A DNA stretch of 64,000 nucleotides, taken from positions 226,634-290,633 of the forward strand of contig JAFQRW010000011.1 of NCBI GenBank assembly GCA_017409875.1. The letters are read 5' to 3'. This document shows positions 36,264 through 45,748 of this stretch, one piece after another. Each line of letters begins with the position of its first letter. The stretch's first letter is position 1. Source of the stretch: Clostridia bacterium (GTDB lineage: Bacteria > Bacillota > Clostridia > RGIG6154). A program made the translations under genes and the position numbers. Below the pieces are notes generated by a model. It was not told the origin of the DNA. It was given only the letters and a program-made list of their open reading frames with translations, and did not search any database.

Positions 36264-36980
36264 TTATTCTTTACACTTAACAGCAGACGTTATAACATAA
36301 GGAATGCTTACAACAGCAAACATTAAAAACAGATTATACCATCTAACCTGATAAAATGCCTGAAAAATATATGCAACCAATGTAAAAAATACGTAAATAC
36401 TGTATGCCCACGAGAAATAAGTATCTCTCTTTTTGATAAGACAAAAAGCTCCCACTGCAAGGGCAAATAAGCAAATTACAAGATAAATAATATTCTTAAC
36501 ATTTATTACTACATTTACCAAATTCTCAGGAACAAAGTACAAAGATGCAGTAGCTCCGATAGGCAAAATTATTAAAAATATTGCAATCCACCATTTTGAT
36601 AAAAATCTTTTCCCGAAAGCCACACGGTCAGCAAAAGAAAACACAAAAACTGTAGACAAAGCATATGCTGCCGAAAAGAAATAGTTGTATAATGTAAGAA
36701 CATTTAACCCATGTAAAATCTTTGCAACAAATCCTAAAACTCCTAATATTAAAAATTCCGTACTTAAAAGTATAATGTCACACCTTTTAGTAACCATGCC
36801 ATGCAAAAGTGAAAAAAATGCAGGTATTGTTGCAAAAAAGTAGCCACACATCATAACCCATTTTAAATCAGTTGCTAAATTTATAAGATAGTAGTAAGAA
36901 ATAGCAACCATGGCTAAAACCATAGCAAATATTGTATTAATCCTTGCGATTTCATTTCTGTCAGATAAATATTTTTTCAT
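36264..36980 (-). CDS. Multi-pass membrane protein of unknown function
   Basis: 238 residues with about eight predicted membrane segments spread over the whole length and only short loops. The N-terminal MKKYLSDRNEIARINTIFAM is cytosolic and charged. No catalytic or transport motif is recognised. It starts 11 bases after glyS ends on the same strand, so it is probably co-transcribed with glyS. I do not recognise a family. Confidence 0.7.
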   Translation of the reverse strand: MKKYLSDRNEIARINTIFAMVLAMVAISYYYLINLATDLKWVMMCGYFFATIPAFFSLLHGMVTKRCDIILLSTEFLILGVLGFVAKILHGLNVLTLYNYFFSAAYALSTVFVFSFADRVAFGKRFLSKWWIAIFLIILPIGATASLYFVPENLVNVVINVKNIIYLVICLFALAVGAFCLIKKRDTYFSWAYSIYVFFTLVAYIFQAFYQVRWYNLFLMFAVVSIPYVITSAVKCKE

Positions 36981-36991
36981 ATTTTACCCCC

Positions 36992-38368
36992 TTAAAAATC
37001 AAGTTTAGACTCAATAAATGCCTTGATTTCTTCTATCTTAATTCTCTGCTGCTGCATAGTATCTCTGTCACGAACAGTAACACAACCATCTGTTTCAGAT
37101 TCAAAATCATAAGTAATGCAATAAGGAGTACCAATTTCATCCTGACGGCGGTATCTTTTTCCTATTGAACCCGCTTCATCATATTCACAATTAAAGTATT
37201 TAGCAAGGTCAGTATAAACTTTTCCTGCTCCTTCTGCCAACTTTTTAGAAAGTGGCAAAACAGCAGCTTTAACCGGTGCTAATGCAGGATGCAATCTCAA
37301 TACAACTCTGGTATCGCCTTCAGAAATTTCTTCTTCATCGTAAGCTTCACATAGAAAAGCAAGCGCAACTCTGTCTGCACCAAGTGATGGTTCAACACAG
37401 TATGGAACATATTTTTCGTTTGTAATAGGATCTGTATATTCCATTGATTCACCTGAGTGATTGGCATGTTGTTTTAAGTCAAAATCAGTTCTGTCTGCAA
37501 TGCCCCAGAGTTCACCCCAACCAAACGGGAACATGAATTCAATGTCAGTTGTAGCATTTGAATAGTGAGAAAGTTCTTCAGGAGAGTGGTCACGCATCTT
37601 GATGTTTTCCTCTTTCATACCAAGTGAAAGTAGGAAATTCTTGCAATAGTCTTTCCAATAATTAAACCAATCCATATCAGTACCCGGTGCACAGAAAAAC
37701 TCAAGTTCCATCTGTTCAAACTCTCTGGTTCTGAACGTAAAGTTTCCGGGTGTGATTTCATTTCTGAATGATTTACCTACTTGTCCAATACCAAAAGGTA
37801 TCTTTTTTCTTGTGGTTCTTTGAACATTCTTAAAGTTAACAAATATACCCTGAGCAGTTTCCGGGCGCAAGAAAAGTTCAGATTTTGAATCTTCTGTAAC
37901 ACCCTGAAAAGTTTTGAACATAAGGTTAAACTTTCTGATAGAGGTAAAGTTGGCTTTTCCGCACTCAGGACAAACAATTCCATTTTCAATAATATAATTA
38001 TACATTTGTTCATCTGTCCAACCATCTGCTGAAATATGTGCTGCATCTTCAATAAGTTTATCAGCTCTGAAACGTGCTTTACACTCTTTGCAGTCCATCA
38101 GCGGGTCTGAAAAACCACCAACGTGGCCTGAGGCAACCCAAGTCTGCGGATTCATAAGGATAGCAGCATCAAGTCCAACGTTATATGGACTTTCCTGAAT
38201 AAATTTCTTCCACCAGGCTTTTTTTACATTGTTTTTAAATTCCACACCAAGTGGTCCGTAGTCCCATGTGTTAGAAAGTCCGCCATATATTTCAGAACCA
38301 GGATATACATATCCTCTTCCCTTGCATAAAGCAACAACTTTTTCCATTGTCTTCTTAGAATTCTCCAT
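36992..38368 (-). CDS. glyS: Glycine-tRNA ligase (dimeric, GlyQS type)
   Basis: 458 residues from the ATG at 38368, with GGAGG seven bases upstream. It is the single-chain alpha2 form: [20 protein letters not shown] at the N-terminus, motif 2 [37 protein letters not shown] (motif 3) and a C-terminal anticodon-binding domain. It charges tRNA-Gly. No T-box leader is seen; it directly follows the DUF1846 gene. Confidence 0.97.
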   Translation of the reverse strand: MENSKKTMEKVVALCKGRGYVYPGSEIYGGLSNTWDYGPLGVEFKNNVKKAWWKKFIQESPYNVGLDAAILMNPQTWVASGHVGGFSDPLMDCKECKARFRADKLIEDAAHISADGWTDEQMYNYIIENGIVCPECGKANFTSIRKFNLMFKTFQGVTEDSKSELFLRPETAQGIFVNFKNVQRTTRKKIPFGIGQVGKSFRNEITPGNFTFRTREFEQMELEFFCAPGTDMDWFNYWKDYCKNFLLSLGMKEENIKMRDHSPEELSHYSNATTDIEFMFPFGWGELWGIADRTDFDLKQHANHSGESMEYTDPITNEKYVPYCVEPSLGADRVALAFLCEAYDEEEISEGDTRVVLRLHPALAPVKAAVLPLSKKLAEGAGKVYTDLAKYFNCEYDEAGSIGKRYRRQDEIGTPYCITYDFESETDGCVTVRDRDTMQQQRIKIEEIKAFIESKLDF

Positions 38369-38380
38369 AACATCCTCCAA

Positions 38381-39865
38381 TTATTTATTATATAGTTTTT
38401 TTGTGTGATATTGGGGCTCACATGTGATATTTATGCCAAGTCTTTTAAAAACATTTTCATCGACTCCGGACAAAATAACCGTTGAGTGAAGTTCGCATCC
38501 CCTAAGCTTATCTAGCTGATTTAAAGCTTTTTGAGCATACAAATTTGTAACTCCGCAAATTGCCAATGCAATTAAAATTTCATCAGTGTGCAGCCTTGGA
38601 TTGTGATTGCCCATGTGCTTTGTTTTTAAAACTTGTATCGGCTCAATTTCATTTGGTGAAATAAGCTTTATATCATGGTCAATTCCTGCAAGCTCCTTTA
38701 GTGCATTTAACAATGCTGCAGCAGAAGCTCCAAGAAGTGAAGATGTCTTTCCGGTAATAATCTTTCCATCCGGAAGTTCTATTGCAACAGCAGGTAAGCC
38801 TGTACTTTCTGCGCGAGCAAGTGCGTGTTCTACAACTGGACGGTCTTTTGCTGAAACATGAGTCTGATTCATCAGTAATTCAAGTTTATATACTTCTTCT
38901 TTATCAGCAAGTCCCTGCTTTTGAGCGCATCTTGAAGCAAAATATCTTCTTACAATCTCTTGCTTAGACGCATCACACACTGCATCATCATCAGTAATGC
39001 AAAATCCAGCCATATTAACACCCATATCTGTTGGGCTTTTATAAGGTGAAACACCTTGAATTTTTTCAAATATTGCATTCAATACAGGGAAAATTTCAAT
39101 ATCTCTGTTGTAATTTACAGTAGTTTTTCCATACGCTTCCAAATGAAAAGGATCAATCATATTTACATCGTCTAAATCTGCAGTTGCCGCTTCATAAGCT
39201 AAATTTACCGGGTGTTTAAGTGGTAAGTTCCATACAGGAAATGTTTCAAATTTTGCATAACCAGCTCTTACATTTTTTTTATTTTCGTGATAAAGCTGTG
39301 AAAGGCATGTCGCCATTTTTCCGCTTCCGGGGCCGGGCGCTGTTACAACAACAAGTGACCTTTCGGTTTCAACATATTCATTTCTGCCAAATCCGTTTTC
39401 GCTGACGATAAATGGTATGTTTGACGGATAATCAGGGATTGAATAATGAATATACACCCTTATTCCCATACTTTCCAATCTCTTTTTAAATGCATCAGCA
39501 GCGCATTGTGAATTGTATTGTGTTATTACAACACTTCCAACAAACAAACCAATTCCTCTAAATGCGTCAATAAGACGCAAAGTTTCCAAGTCATATGTAA
39601 TGCCAAGGTCGCCTCTACGCTTGTTTTTTTCAATATCACCGGCACTGATTACAATGACAATTTCTGCTTCATCTTTAAGTTCTAAAAGCAATTTCACCTT
39701 ACTGTCAGGCTGAAAACCGGGTAGTACACGTGAAGCATGATAATCGTCAAAAAGTTTTCCCCCGAACTCTAAGTACAACTTTCCACCAAACTCAGAAATT
39801 CTTCTGCGAATATTCTTGGACTGAAGCTCAAGGTATTTTTCATTGTCAAAGCCAATCTTTGTCAT
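38381..39865 (-). CDS. DUF1846 (UPF0371) family protein
   Basis: 494 residues from the ATG at 39865 (AAGGGA upstream), matching the family's typical length. It begins TKIGFDNEKYLELQSKNIRR and contains FGGKLFDDYHASRVLPGF, a P-loop-like APGPGSGKMATCLSQLYHE and C-terminal KHMGNHNPRLHTDEILIALA. The family is conserved in Firmicutes and Actinobacteria, and its function is not established. The ATP-binding look of the middle segment is an inference from motif shape. Confidence 0.9.
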   Translation of the reverse strand: MTKIGFDNEKYLELQSKNIRRRISEFGGKLYLEFGGKLFDDYHASRVLPGFQPDSKVKLLLELKDEAEIVIVISAGDIEKNKRRGDLGITYDLETLRLIDAFRGIGLFVGSVVITQYNSQCAADAFKKRLESMGIRVYIHYSIPDYPSNIPFIVSENGFGRNEYVETERSLVVVTAPGPGSGKMATCLSQLYHENKKNVRAGYAKFETFPVWNLPLKHPVNLAYEAATADLDDVNMIDPFHLEAYGKTTVNYNRDIEIFPVLNAIFEKIQGVSPYKSPTDMGVNMAGFCITDDDAVCDASKQEIVRRYFASRCAQKQGLADKEEVYKLELLMNQTHVSAKDRPVVEHALARAESTGLPAVAIELPDGKIITGKTSSLLGASAAALLNALKELAGIDHDIKLISPNEIEPIQVLKTKHMGNHNPRLHTDEILIALAICGVTNLYAQKALNQLDKLRGCELHSTVILSGVDENVFKRLGINITCEPQYHTKKLYNK

Positions 39866-39958
39866 AACGTAAATCCCTTCAATTAACAATTCTATCAATA
39901 AATTATATCACTTAATTATAAATAGTGCAATACACTATTCGTTTTTTTTAAGACATTT

Positions 39959-40606
39959 TTATTTAATAAGTTTGCCGTCGCTTCCAACATTAACATAAAC
40001 AGTTTCAGTTTTTTCACACGCACATAGTGCATCGGTTTTTTCAATAATTTTATTTATTAGCTTGTCCGAATTGTCAACTTTTTCAAAAACCTCAGCACAC
40101 ACACGATCGGCATATATAACTTCACCGACAGGCACATCATCAGATATTAGAAGATTCATAACTTTACCCCAAATGTTATAATCGCAAGAAAGTACGATTT
40201 TATCGCACAAGCACCGTGTGACTACCGCTGCCTGGCATATAGCTCTTTTTACGCTTTCTGAGTACGCTCTTACCAATCCGCCTGTTCCAAGAAGTGTTCC
40301 GCCAAAATATCTGGTAATTACCACCGCAACATTTAAAAGGCCTTCCCCTTCTAACACATTAAGCGACGGGACCCCCGAGGTTCCCGAGGGTTCACCGTCA
40401 TCAGAGTATCTTTTAACATTCTGCTCCGACAAAATGTATGCGTAAACATTATGGGTTGCATCCCAATATTTGGCGCGCATTTCCTCGATAAAAGCAGTTG
40501 CTTCCTCCTGCGTATAAACCGGTCTTAAGGTTGCGATAAATTTAGACTTTTTCTCAATATATTCTGCAACATACTCAGCAAGAACTGTCTTGTATTCCTT
40601 AATCAA
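39959..40606 (-). CDS. yigZ: YigZ/IMPACT family protein (UPF0029)
   Basis: 215 residues from a TTG at 40604-40606, with AAAGGGTGA upstream. The IMPACT domain shows KSKFIATLRPV, THNVYAYIL, RYSDDGEPSGTSGVP and ITRYFGGTLLGTGGLVRAYS. The C-terminal DUF1949 domain follows. Molecular function is uncertain; eukaryotic IMPACT regulates GCN2. It lies 18 bases after the spoVM-like ORF at the end of the long housekeeping block. Confidence 0.93.
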   Translation of the reverse strand: MIKEYKTVLAEYVAEYIEKKSKFIATLRPVYTQEEATAFIEEMRAKYWDATHNVYAYILSEQNVKRYSDDGEPSGTSGVPSLNVLEGEGLLNVAVVITRYFGGTLLGTGGLVRAYSESVKRAICQAAVVTRCLCDKIVLSCDYNIWGKVMNLLISDDVPVGEVIYADRVCAEVFEKVDNSDKLINKIIEKTDALCACEKTETVYVNVGSDGKLIK

Positions 40607-40624
40607 AAAATCACCCTTTGTAAA

Positions 40625-40693
40625 TCAGATTTTAAAAATATTCTTTAAAATCCTGCTCCAGAATTTAGATGGATTAACTACAACAATTTTCAT
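40625..40693 (-). CDS. spoVM: SpoVM-like amphipathic micro-protein
   Basis: 22 residues, starting MKIVVVNPSKFW and ending ILKNIFKI. Like Bacillus SpoVM (26 residues, MKFYTIKLPKFL start) it has MK, a hydrophobic N-terminal stretch, a proline, KF, then an amphipathic basic helix. AAAGGG precedes the ATG. Synteny is strong: in Bacillus spoVM follows prpC-prkC-rsgA-rpe-thiN, and here it lies after exactly that series. SpoVM marks the curved forespore membrane and recruits the coat ATPase SpoIVA. The C-terminus is a few residues shorter than Bacillus and the proline is shifted by one, so the call is probable, not proven. Confidence 0.7.
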   Translation of the reverse strand: MKIVVVNPSKFWSRILKNIFKI

Positions 40694-40714
40694 AAACTCA
40701 ACCCTTTCATTGAA

Positions 40715-40861
40715 TTACGCAAAAAGCACCATGCAACAGACAAAAATAACCGCTGCACAAAGCAAAAACAAAATCCAGCTATCCGGCAGCAATATGTAAA
40801 TGACAATGCCAGCCGCAAATCCCAGGACCATGTAAAGCCACCATTTGCATCTTCTAAACAT
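40715..40861 (-). CDS. 48-residue two-helix membrane micro-protein
   Basis: It starts MFRRCKWWLYMVLGFAAG. Two hydrophobic segments (about 8-25 and 29-47) are separated by a short LLPDSW turn, with a basic cytosolic N-terminus. GTGAGG precedes the ATG. It ends 21 bases before the spoVM-like ORF and starts after the thiN terminator hairpin, so the two micro-genes could form a unit. I do not recognise a family. Confidence 0.6.
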   Translation of the reverse strand: MFRRCKWWLYMVLGFAAGIVIYILLPDSWILFLLCAAVIFVCCMVLFA

Positions 40862-40878
40862 AATACCATTCCTCACAG

Positions 40879-40925
40879 AAAAAGAAGTGTCCTTCGCTAT
40901 TATTATATTAAAGACACTTCTTTTT
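40879..40925 (-). terminator. Terminator after thiN with a promoter-like loop
   Basis: On the minus strand, AAAAAGAAGTGTC and GACACTTCTTTTT form a 13-pair stem with a T-rich 3' arm. The 21-base loop contains TATAAT (40902-40907), and TTGCAC (40926-40931) lies 18 bases upstream of it. A promoter for the two micro-genes may therefore be embedded in the terminator. Confidence 0.7.
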
Positions 40926-40932
40926 GTGCAAA

Positions 40933-41532
40933 TTAAATATCTGTTTTAGAAACAATAGCAAGCACTTTGCCGGAATTTACCGTAATACTTGCGCCTGCTA
41001 AAGCAACGTTGCTCAACGTAAGGGTATCCCCTATTTTAACATCAGCATTTTTTAATGGATATTTAAAACCAGATAAGGTTATATTAGAATCCTCTAGTGG
41101 CAGAAAGCTGACACATTTTCCATTAAAGTCATTAAAATCCGCCTTGTCATCACAATAAGAAATAATAACGTCATCCTCTTCAATCAAGATATCATTATAT
41201 TTCAAAAAAAGATATAAATTGAAAAGCTGATGATCAAGCCTGCCTCCCAAAGCACAAGTGAGTATAATCTCGCCATCATAGTTATTGGCAGCATATTCAA
41301 GAGCAATTTCTGCATCACTCAAATCTTTATCCGCAGGGAAAACCAGTGTATCAACATTATCAGGTTTTTCAGAAGAATCGAAATCCCCAACAACAATATC
41401 AGGAGTTATTCCTGCGCTTAAAGCATGTTTATATCCGCCGTCTGCGCAAATAATTTTGTCTGCTTTTAAAGCAAGCTCTTTTAAAAAAGCAAAATTTTTG
41501 CATCTGCCATTTAAAATAATAAGAATTTTCAT
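40933..41532 (-). CDS. thiN: Thiamine diphosphokinase
   Basis: 199 residues from the ATG at 41532; the longer frame runs into rpe. MKILIILNGRCKN, KIICADGGYKHAL, DIVVGDFDSSEKP, FPADKDLSDAEIALEYA and LGGRLDHQLFNL are the TPK-fold motifs. It makes thiamine diphosphate from thiamine and ATP. The start is one base after the rpe stop. Confidence 0.95.
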   Translation of the reverse strand: MKILIILNGRCKNFAFLKELALKADKIICADGGYKHALSAGITPDIVVGDFDSSEKPDNVDTLVFPADKDLSDAEIALEYAANNYDGEIILTCALGGRLDHQLFNLYLFLKYNDILIEEDDVIISYCDDKADFNDFNGKCVSFLPLEDSNITLSGFKYPLKNADVKIGDTLTLSNVALAGASITVNSGKVLAIVSKTDI

Positions 41533-41533
41533 A

Positions 41534-42169
41534 TCACTTTGCCTTAATTGTTTTAACAACCATTTCAGGATCTTTTGCGTTAAATACCGCACTTCCTGCT
41601 ACAATAATATTTGCACCTGCATCTATTACTTTATCAATGTTTTCAAGTTTTACTCCACCATCAATCTCAATATCCAGTTTCGGATACTTTTGTCGTAAAA
41701 ATCTGATTTTATCAAGACATTCTTCAATTAGTGACTGTCCGCCAAACCCCGGATTTACCGTCATAATAAGAACCATATCAACATCATCAATATAAGGAAG
41801 CAAAACATCAACAGGTGTGGGTGGATTAATAGTAATTCCTACTCTTACTCCAAAAGATTTAATTTGTTTAATCAAGGCATTCATATCTTTTGCTGTTTCA
41901 TAGTGAACAGTAATAATATCAGCACCACTTTTAACAAAGCTTTCAATGTATTTTTCAGGATTTTCAATCATAAGATGAACATCAAACACAGCTTTAGAAT
42001 GAGGTCTTAAACTTTCAACAACACATGGTCCTAAAGTTAAATTAGGCACAAAATGTCCGTCCATAACATCTATATGAATATATTGACTTCCGGCATTTTC
42101 AACCATTTGTACTTGACTGCGCAAAGCAGAAAAATCTGCCGACAGTATTGATGGTGCTACAATAGCCAT
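41534..42169 (-). CDS. rpe: Ribulose-phosphate 3-epimerase
   Basis: 211 residues, a complete TIM barrel. APSILSADFSALRSQVQMVE, HIDVMDGHFVPNLTLGP, LIMTVNPGFGGQS, EIDGGVKLENI and AGSAVF carry the metal-binding His/Asp residues. It interconverts ribulose-5-P and xylulose-5-P. Its place between rsgA and thiN is the conserved Firmicutes order. Confidence 0.97.
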   Translation of the reverse strand: MAIVAPSILSADFSALRSQVQMVENAGSQYIHIDVMDGHFVPNLTLGPCVVESLRPHSKAVFDVHLMIENPEKYIESFVKSGADIITVHYETAKDMNALIKQIKSFGVRVGITINPPTPVDVLLPYIDDVDMVLIMTVNPGFGGQSLIEECLDKIRFLRQKYPKLDIEIDGGVKLENIDKVIDAGANIIVAGSAVFNAKDPEMVVKTIKAK

Positions 42170-42185
42170 TTACAACGTTCCTTTC

Positions 42186-43058
42186 TCAAAAAAACTTTTC
42201 TCTTTTGTCCTGAGCTTCTTCAAAAAGCGCCACATAACTTTCGTAACGGCTTTTCTCGATTTTTCCTTTTAAGAGCATCTGCTTTATCATACAATCAGGC
42301 TCATTGATGTGCGTGCATCCAGAGAATCTACACTGTCCGAAATACTGTTCAAACTCTTTAAAGCAACGCTCAAGTCCACCTTTATCAACACAGGATAAAT
42401 CAACTACACTAAATCCGGGAGTATCTGCAATAAAACCACCAAATTCCAACGGAAGTAAAGATGCGTGCGTTGTAGTATGTCTGCCTCTTTTGATTTTGCC
42501 AACTTCGCCTGTAATACGCTCATAGCTGTTATCCAACGTATTTATCAAACTGGACTTTCCAACGCCTGAACATCCTGCAAACGCAGACACCTTACCTTTT
42601 AAAACCTCTTTGAGTTGTGTTATATCTGTTTTTCCATCAATAGTTGAAGTAATTGTAACAGGATATCCTGCGTTAGTATAAATTCTTTCAATTTCTTTAT
42701 AATCTGCAAGGTCTGACTTATTAATGCAGATATGCACATCAAAATTATTATATTCCAAAAGTCCCAACAGTTTGTCCGTCTGCTTAAAATTCGGATCAGG
42801 TTCAGCTGCAGCAACAACAACTATAATTTGATCAACATTAGCAACTGCAGGCCTTATAAGACTGTTTTTACGTGGCAAAACACCGGTTATTGCATAAGTT
42901 TCACTTTCTTGTTCTACCGTTACAAAATCCCCGATTAAAAGTCTGATATTCTCTTTTTTGATCCTGCCTCTTGCACGAGCCTGGCAGACTTTTCCGTCAA
43001 TCATAACGGAATAAAAGCTGCCAAATCCATTAATTAATAATCCTTTTTTTTCGCTCAT
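42186..43058 (-). CDS. rsgA: Small ribosomal subunit biogenesis GTPase RsgA
   Basis: 290 residues. The N-terminal OB domain is followed by the circularly permuted GTPase: NKSD (G4) precedes FAGCSGVGKSSLINTLD (G1) and DTPGFSVVDL (G3). The C-terminal zinc motif is in CRFSGCTHINEPDC. It checks late 30S assembly. Its ATG overlaps the prkC stop by one base (TGATG). Confidence 0.97.
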   Translation of the reverse strand: MSEKKGLLINGFGSFYSVMIDGKVCQARARGRIKKENIRLLIGDFVTVEQESETYAITGVLPRKNSLIRPAVANVDQIIVVVAAAEPDPNFKQTDKLLGLLEYNNFDVHICINKSDLADYKEIERIYTNAGYPVTITSTIDGKTDITQLKEVLKGKVSAFAGCSGVGKSSLINTLDNSYERITGEVGKIKRGRHTTTHASLLPLEFGGFIADTPGFSVVDLSCVDKGGLERCFKEFEQYFGQCRFSGCTHINEPDCMIKQMLLKGKIEKSRYESYVALFEEAQDKREKFF

Positions 43059-45007
43059 CAGAATTTTATAGTCTTCTCTGTAACTTTTTGGTCGTCAATA
43101 TATGCTACAACCACAACATTGCCGCTTCCTGATACAGGTACACTGATAGCACCTTCTGAAGTTTTGTGCATTCCTTGATATACTGTTTTGCCATTAGCGG
43201 TTACTTTAACAGTAACTTGCTCCTTATCGGCAGGAAGCATAACAGTAACTTCCTTAGTTACGGTGTTTCCTCCAGTTTGTCCCTCACCAGTATTTCCAGA
43301 TCCTGTTGTGTCTTCATCACCTGTTCCGATAGTAATAGTAACAGTTGTTTTTTCGGTAACTTGTGTGCCTGAAGCTATAGACTGTCTGATAACCTGACCC
43401 TTTTCTGACATCTTTGACTTTTCATATACAGACTTTGAATTCAGATTAACAGAAGACAATTCACGTTTTGCTTCATCTTCACTCTTACCAATAAGTGCAG
43501 GAACAACAGGAAGAGGTTCTTCCTCACCCGAACTTACAACCAAATTCACAATATCAACACCTGCTTTAATTTTTGCTCCTTTACCTGGGTCAGTTTCAAT
43601 AACGATATTTTCAGGAATGGTTGAATCAGTTTTATATTCCACAGAGTATAAAATATCCTGTTCATCAAGCTTGATTTGAGCCTGTCTGTAGTCCATATTT
43701 ATAACGTCTGGCATTTTTACAGTTTTTGCACCTTTACTAACAACAACAGTAATAGTATACGGAGATTTAATCATAGTTCCTTCTTCAGGATCCTGACTTA
43801 TAATTAAGCCTTCATCATAGTCTGCAGAGTATTCAGAATCATCTTCCTTAAAATTAAAGTTTTCGTATGTTGATTTGGCTTTTTCAAAATCAACTCCTAC
43901 TAAATCAGGAACTTCTATTTCTCCTTTAGCGCCACCTGACCACGGCATAGCACCAGGGAACATAATAGCAATCACAATAAAAGCTAATATAGCAACTACA
44001 AGCACTGATGCACCTATACCTGCCAGCACTGCAACCTTATCTTCTTTCTGTTGTTGAGCAGTCTTATTGGTTTTTTTTGCTATTTTATTCGTTTTAGCAG
44101 TTTTTTTCATACCTTCTTCAACAGCTCCGACATCAATTTTTTTAGTTTTAAACATTTCTTCATGCTCACGTTTTTCAGCCTTGTCGCCTTCCATTTGCTT
44201 CACCCAGTTCAGTTCAATAAGCATCTCACCAGCAGACTGAAATCTGTCATTCTGATTTTTCTCCATCGCTTTTTTAACAATTTCTTCAACACCAGATGGA
44301 ATATCTGCAACAATTTCAGACGGTGCTATTGCCTCTTCCTGCATATGTTTTAAAGCTACCGACACAGAATTGTCACTTTCAAAAGGAAGTTTGCCTGTAA
44401 GCATCTCATACATAACAATACCGAGAGAATAAATATCAGATTTTTCATCTGTATAACCGCCTCGAGCCTGTTCAGGTGAGCAATAATGAACTGTACACAT
44501 TGCACTATCTTCCACTTTCATGGTAAAAGTAGATACAGCCCTTGCAATGCCAAAATCTGTAACTTTTAAGACATTATCTTTAGTTACTAAAATATTCTGT
44601 GGCTTTATATCTCTGTGAACTATTCCTTTTCTGTGTGCGTGCTGAAGCGCTGAGGCAATCTGTGTTGCAAAATCTACAGCTTTTTCCCATGAAAGCGCAC
44701 CATTTTCAGCAAGATACTCTTTAAGTGTTATTCCTTCAACATATTCCATTACTATATAATGTATGTCGTTTTCGCTACCAATATCATACACTGATACAAT
44801 ATTAGTGTGTGAAAGTCCTGCTGCCGCCTGAGATTCTATATTAAATCTTTTCAAGAAATCTTCATCATTTTTGAATTCATCTTTTAAAACTTTAATAGCA
44901 ACATACCTGTTAAGATATGTACATCTGGCTTTATAAACATTTGCCATGCCGCCTGTGCCAATGATTTCTAATATTTCATATCTGCCTGAAAGAAGTGTTC
45001 CCATCAT
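43058..45007 (-). CDS. prkC: PASTA-domain Ser/Thr protein kinase PrkC
   Basis: 649 residues. The Hanks kinase domain has GTGGMANVYKAR (P-loop), Lys39 in VAIKVLK, HRDIKPQN with Asp133, and DFG at about 151. A membrane segment lies near 330-355, followed by three PASTA repeats (about 365-570), a Gly/Thr linker and an extra C-terminal beta domain (about 585-649). It senses muropeptides or lipid II and controls growth and spore germination. It is partnered with prpC, 18 bases upstream. Confidence 0.96.
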   Translation of the reverse strand: MMGTLLSGRYEILEIIGTGGMANVYKARCTYLNRYVAIKVLKDEFKNDEDFLKRFNIESQAAAGLSHTNIVSVYDIGSENDIHYIVMEYVEGITLKEYLAENGALSWEKAVDFATQIASALQHAHRKGIVHRDIKPQNILVTKDNVLKVTDFGIARAVSTFTMKVEDSAMCTVHYCSPEQARGGYTDEKSDIYSLGIVMYEMLTGKLPFESDNSVSVALKHMQEEAIAPSEIVADIPSGVEEIVKKAMEKNQNDRFQSAGEMLIELNWVKQMEGDKAEKREHEEMFKTKKIDVGAVEEGMKKTAKTNKIAKKTNKTAQQQKEDKVAVLAGIGASVLVVAILAFIVIAIMFPGAMPWSGGAKGEIEVPDLVGVDFEKAKSTYENFNFKEDDSEYSADYDEGLIISQDPEEGTMIKSPYTITVVVSKGAKTVKMPDVINMDYRQAQIKLDEQDILYSVEYKTDSTIPENIVIETDPGKGAKIKAGVDIVNLVVSSGEEEPLPVVPALIGKSEDEAKRELSSVNLNSKSVYEKSKMSEKGQVIRQSIASGTQVTEKTTVTITIGTGDEDTTGSGNTGEGQTGGNTVTKEVTVMLPADKEQVTVKVTANGKTVYQGMHKTSEGAISVPVSGSGNVVVVAYIDDQKVTEKTIKF

Positions 45008-45025
45008 AAATTTCCCTCCAATTAC

Positions 45026-45733
45026 TTAAAACTTAACCAACACTGCTGTAATATTGTCTGTTCCGCCATTTTGATACGCTTTATCAACCAGCATTTTTGT
45101 TATTTCATCAATATTACCATCACTTTGTGCGATTTTTCTTATATCATCATCCGGCACAGCGCCACTTAATCCATCGCTGCACAAAACAAGCACGTCGCCT
45201 TTTTTAACACAAATATTAAATGTATCAACTTCAACTTCTTCTTCACAACCAACAGCTCTTAAAATAATATTCTTATCAGACCTGTTTTCAGCCTCTTTAG
45301 CAGTAATTTTCCCTGTATCTACCAAAGATTGTACGTATGAATGGTCAGTTGTAATCTGCACGATTTTCTTTTTTGAGCAAAGGTAACATCTACTATCTCC
45401 TACATTTGCAACAATTACCTTATCGTCTGCCCATGAACACATAACCACAGTTGTTCCCATATCACTAACAGATTTATCAAACGCGGCTCTTTCTAAAATA
45501 GCTTTATTTGCCGAAGCTACAGCCTCTACAATACTTTTCTCGCTGATTTCGGATAAAGCTGTCAAACAACCTTTAATGTGCTCAACTGCCATATTACTGG
45601 CAACTTCACCCTTGCTGTGACCACCCATTCCATCAGCAACAATAGCAAAATTGTTTCCAACAGCAAAACTGTCCTCGTTGTTTTTTCTTTTTCCTTTGTG
45701 AGTATGTCCTGCAGCTACAATCATTTTAATCAC
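45026..45733 (-). CDS. prpC: PP2C-type protein phosphatase PrpC/Stp
   Basis: 235 residues, full length. The metal-binding motifs are KRKNNEDSFAVG, IVADGMGGHSKGEVAS, VGDSRCYLC, VLCSDGLSGAV and NGGTDNITAVLV. It removes phosphate from PrkC targets and from PrkC itself. It lies between rlmN and prkC in the conserved order. Confidence 0.96.
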   Translation of the reverse strand: MIKMIVAAGHTHKGKRKNNEDSFAVGNNFAIVADGMGGHSKGEVASNMAVEHIKGCLTALSEISEKSIVEAVASANKAILERAAFDKSVSDMGTTVVMCSWADDKVIVANVGDSRCYLCSKKKIVQITTDHSYVQSLVDTGKITAKEAENRSDKNIILRAVGCEEEVEVDTFNICVKKGDVLVLCSDGLSGAVPDDDIRKIAQSDGNIDEITKMLVDKAYQNGGTDNITAVLVKF

Positions 45734-45748
45734 CTCTTTGTGAATACT

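Noticed and set aside
36992..38450. T-box leader for glyS
   Set aside because: The upstream DUF1846 gene ends 12 bases before the glyS start, leaving no room for a leader, and no T-box motif is seen.
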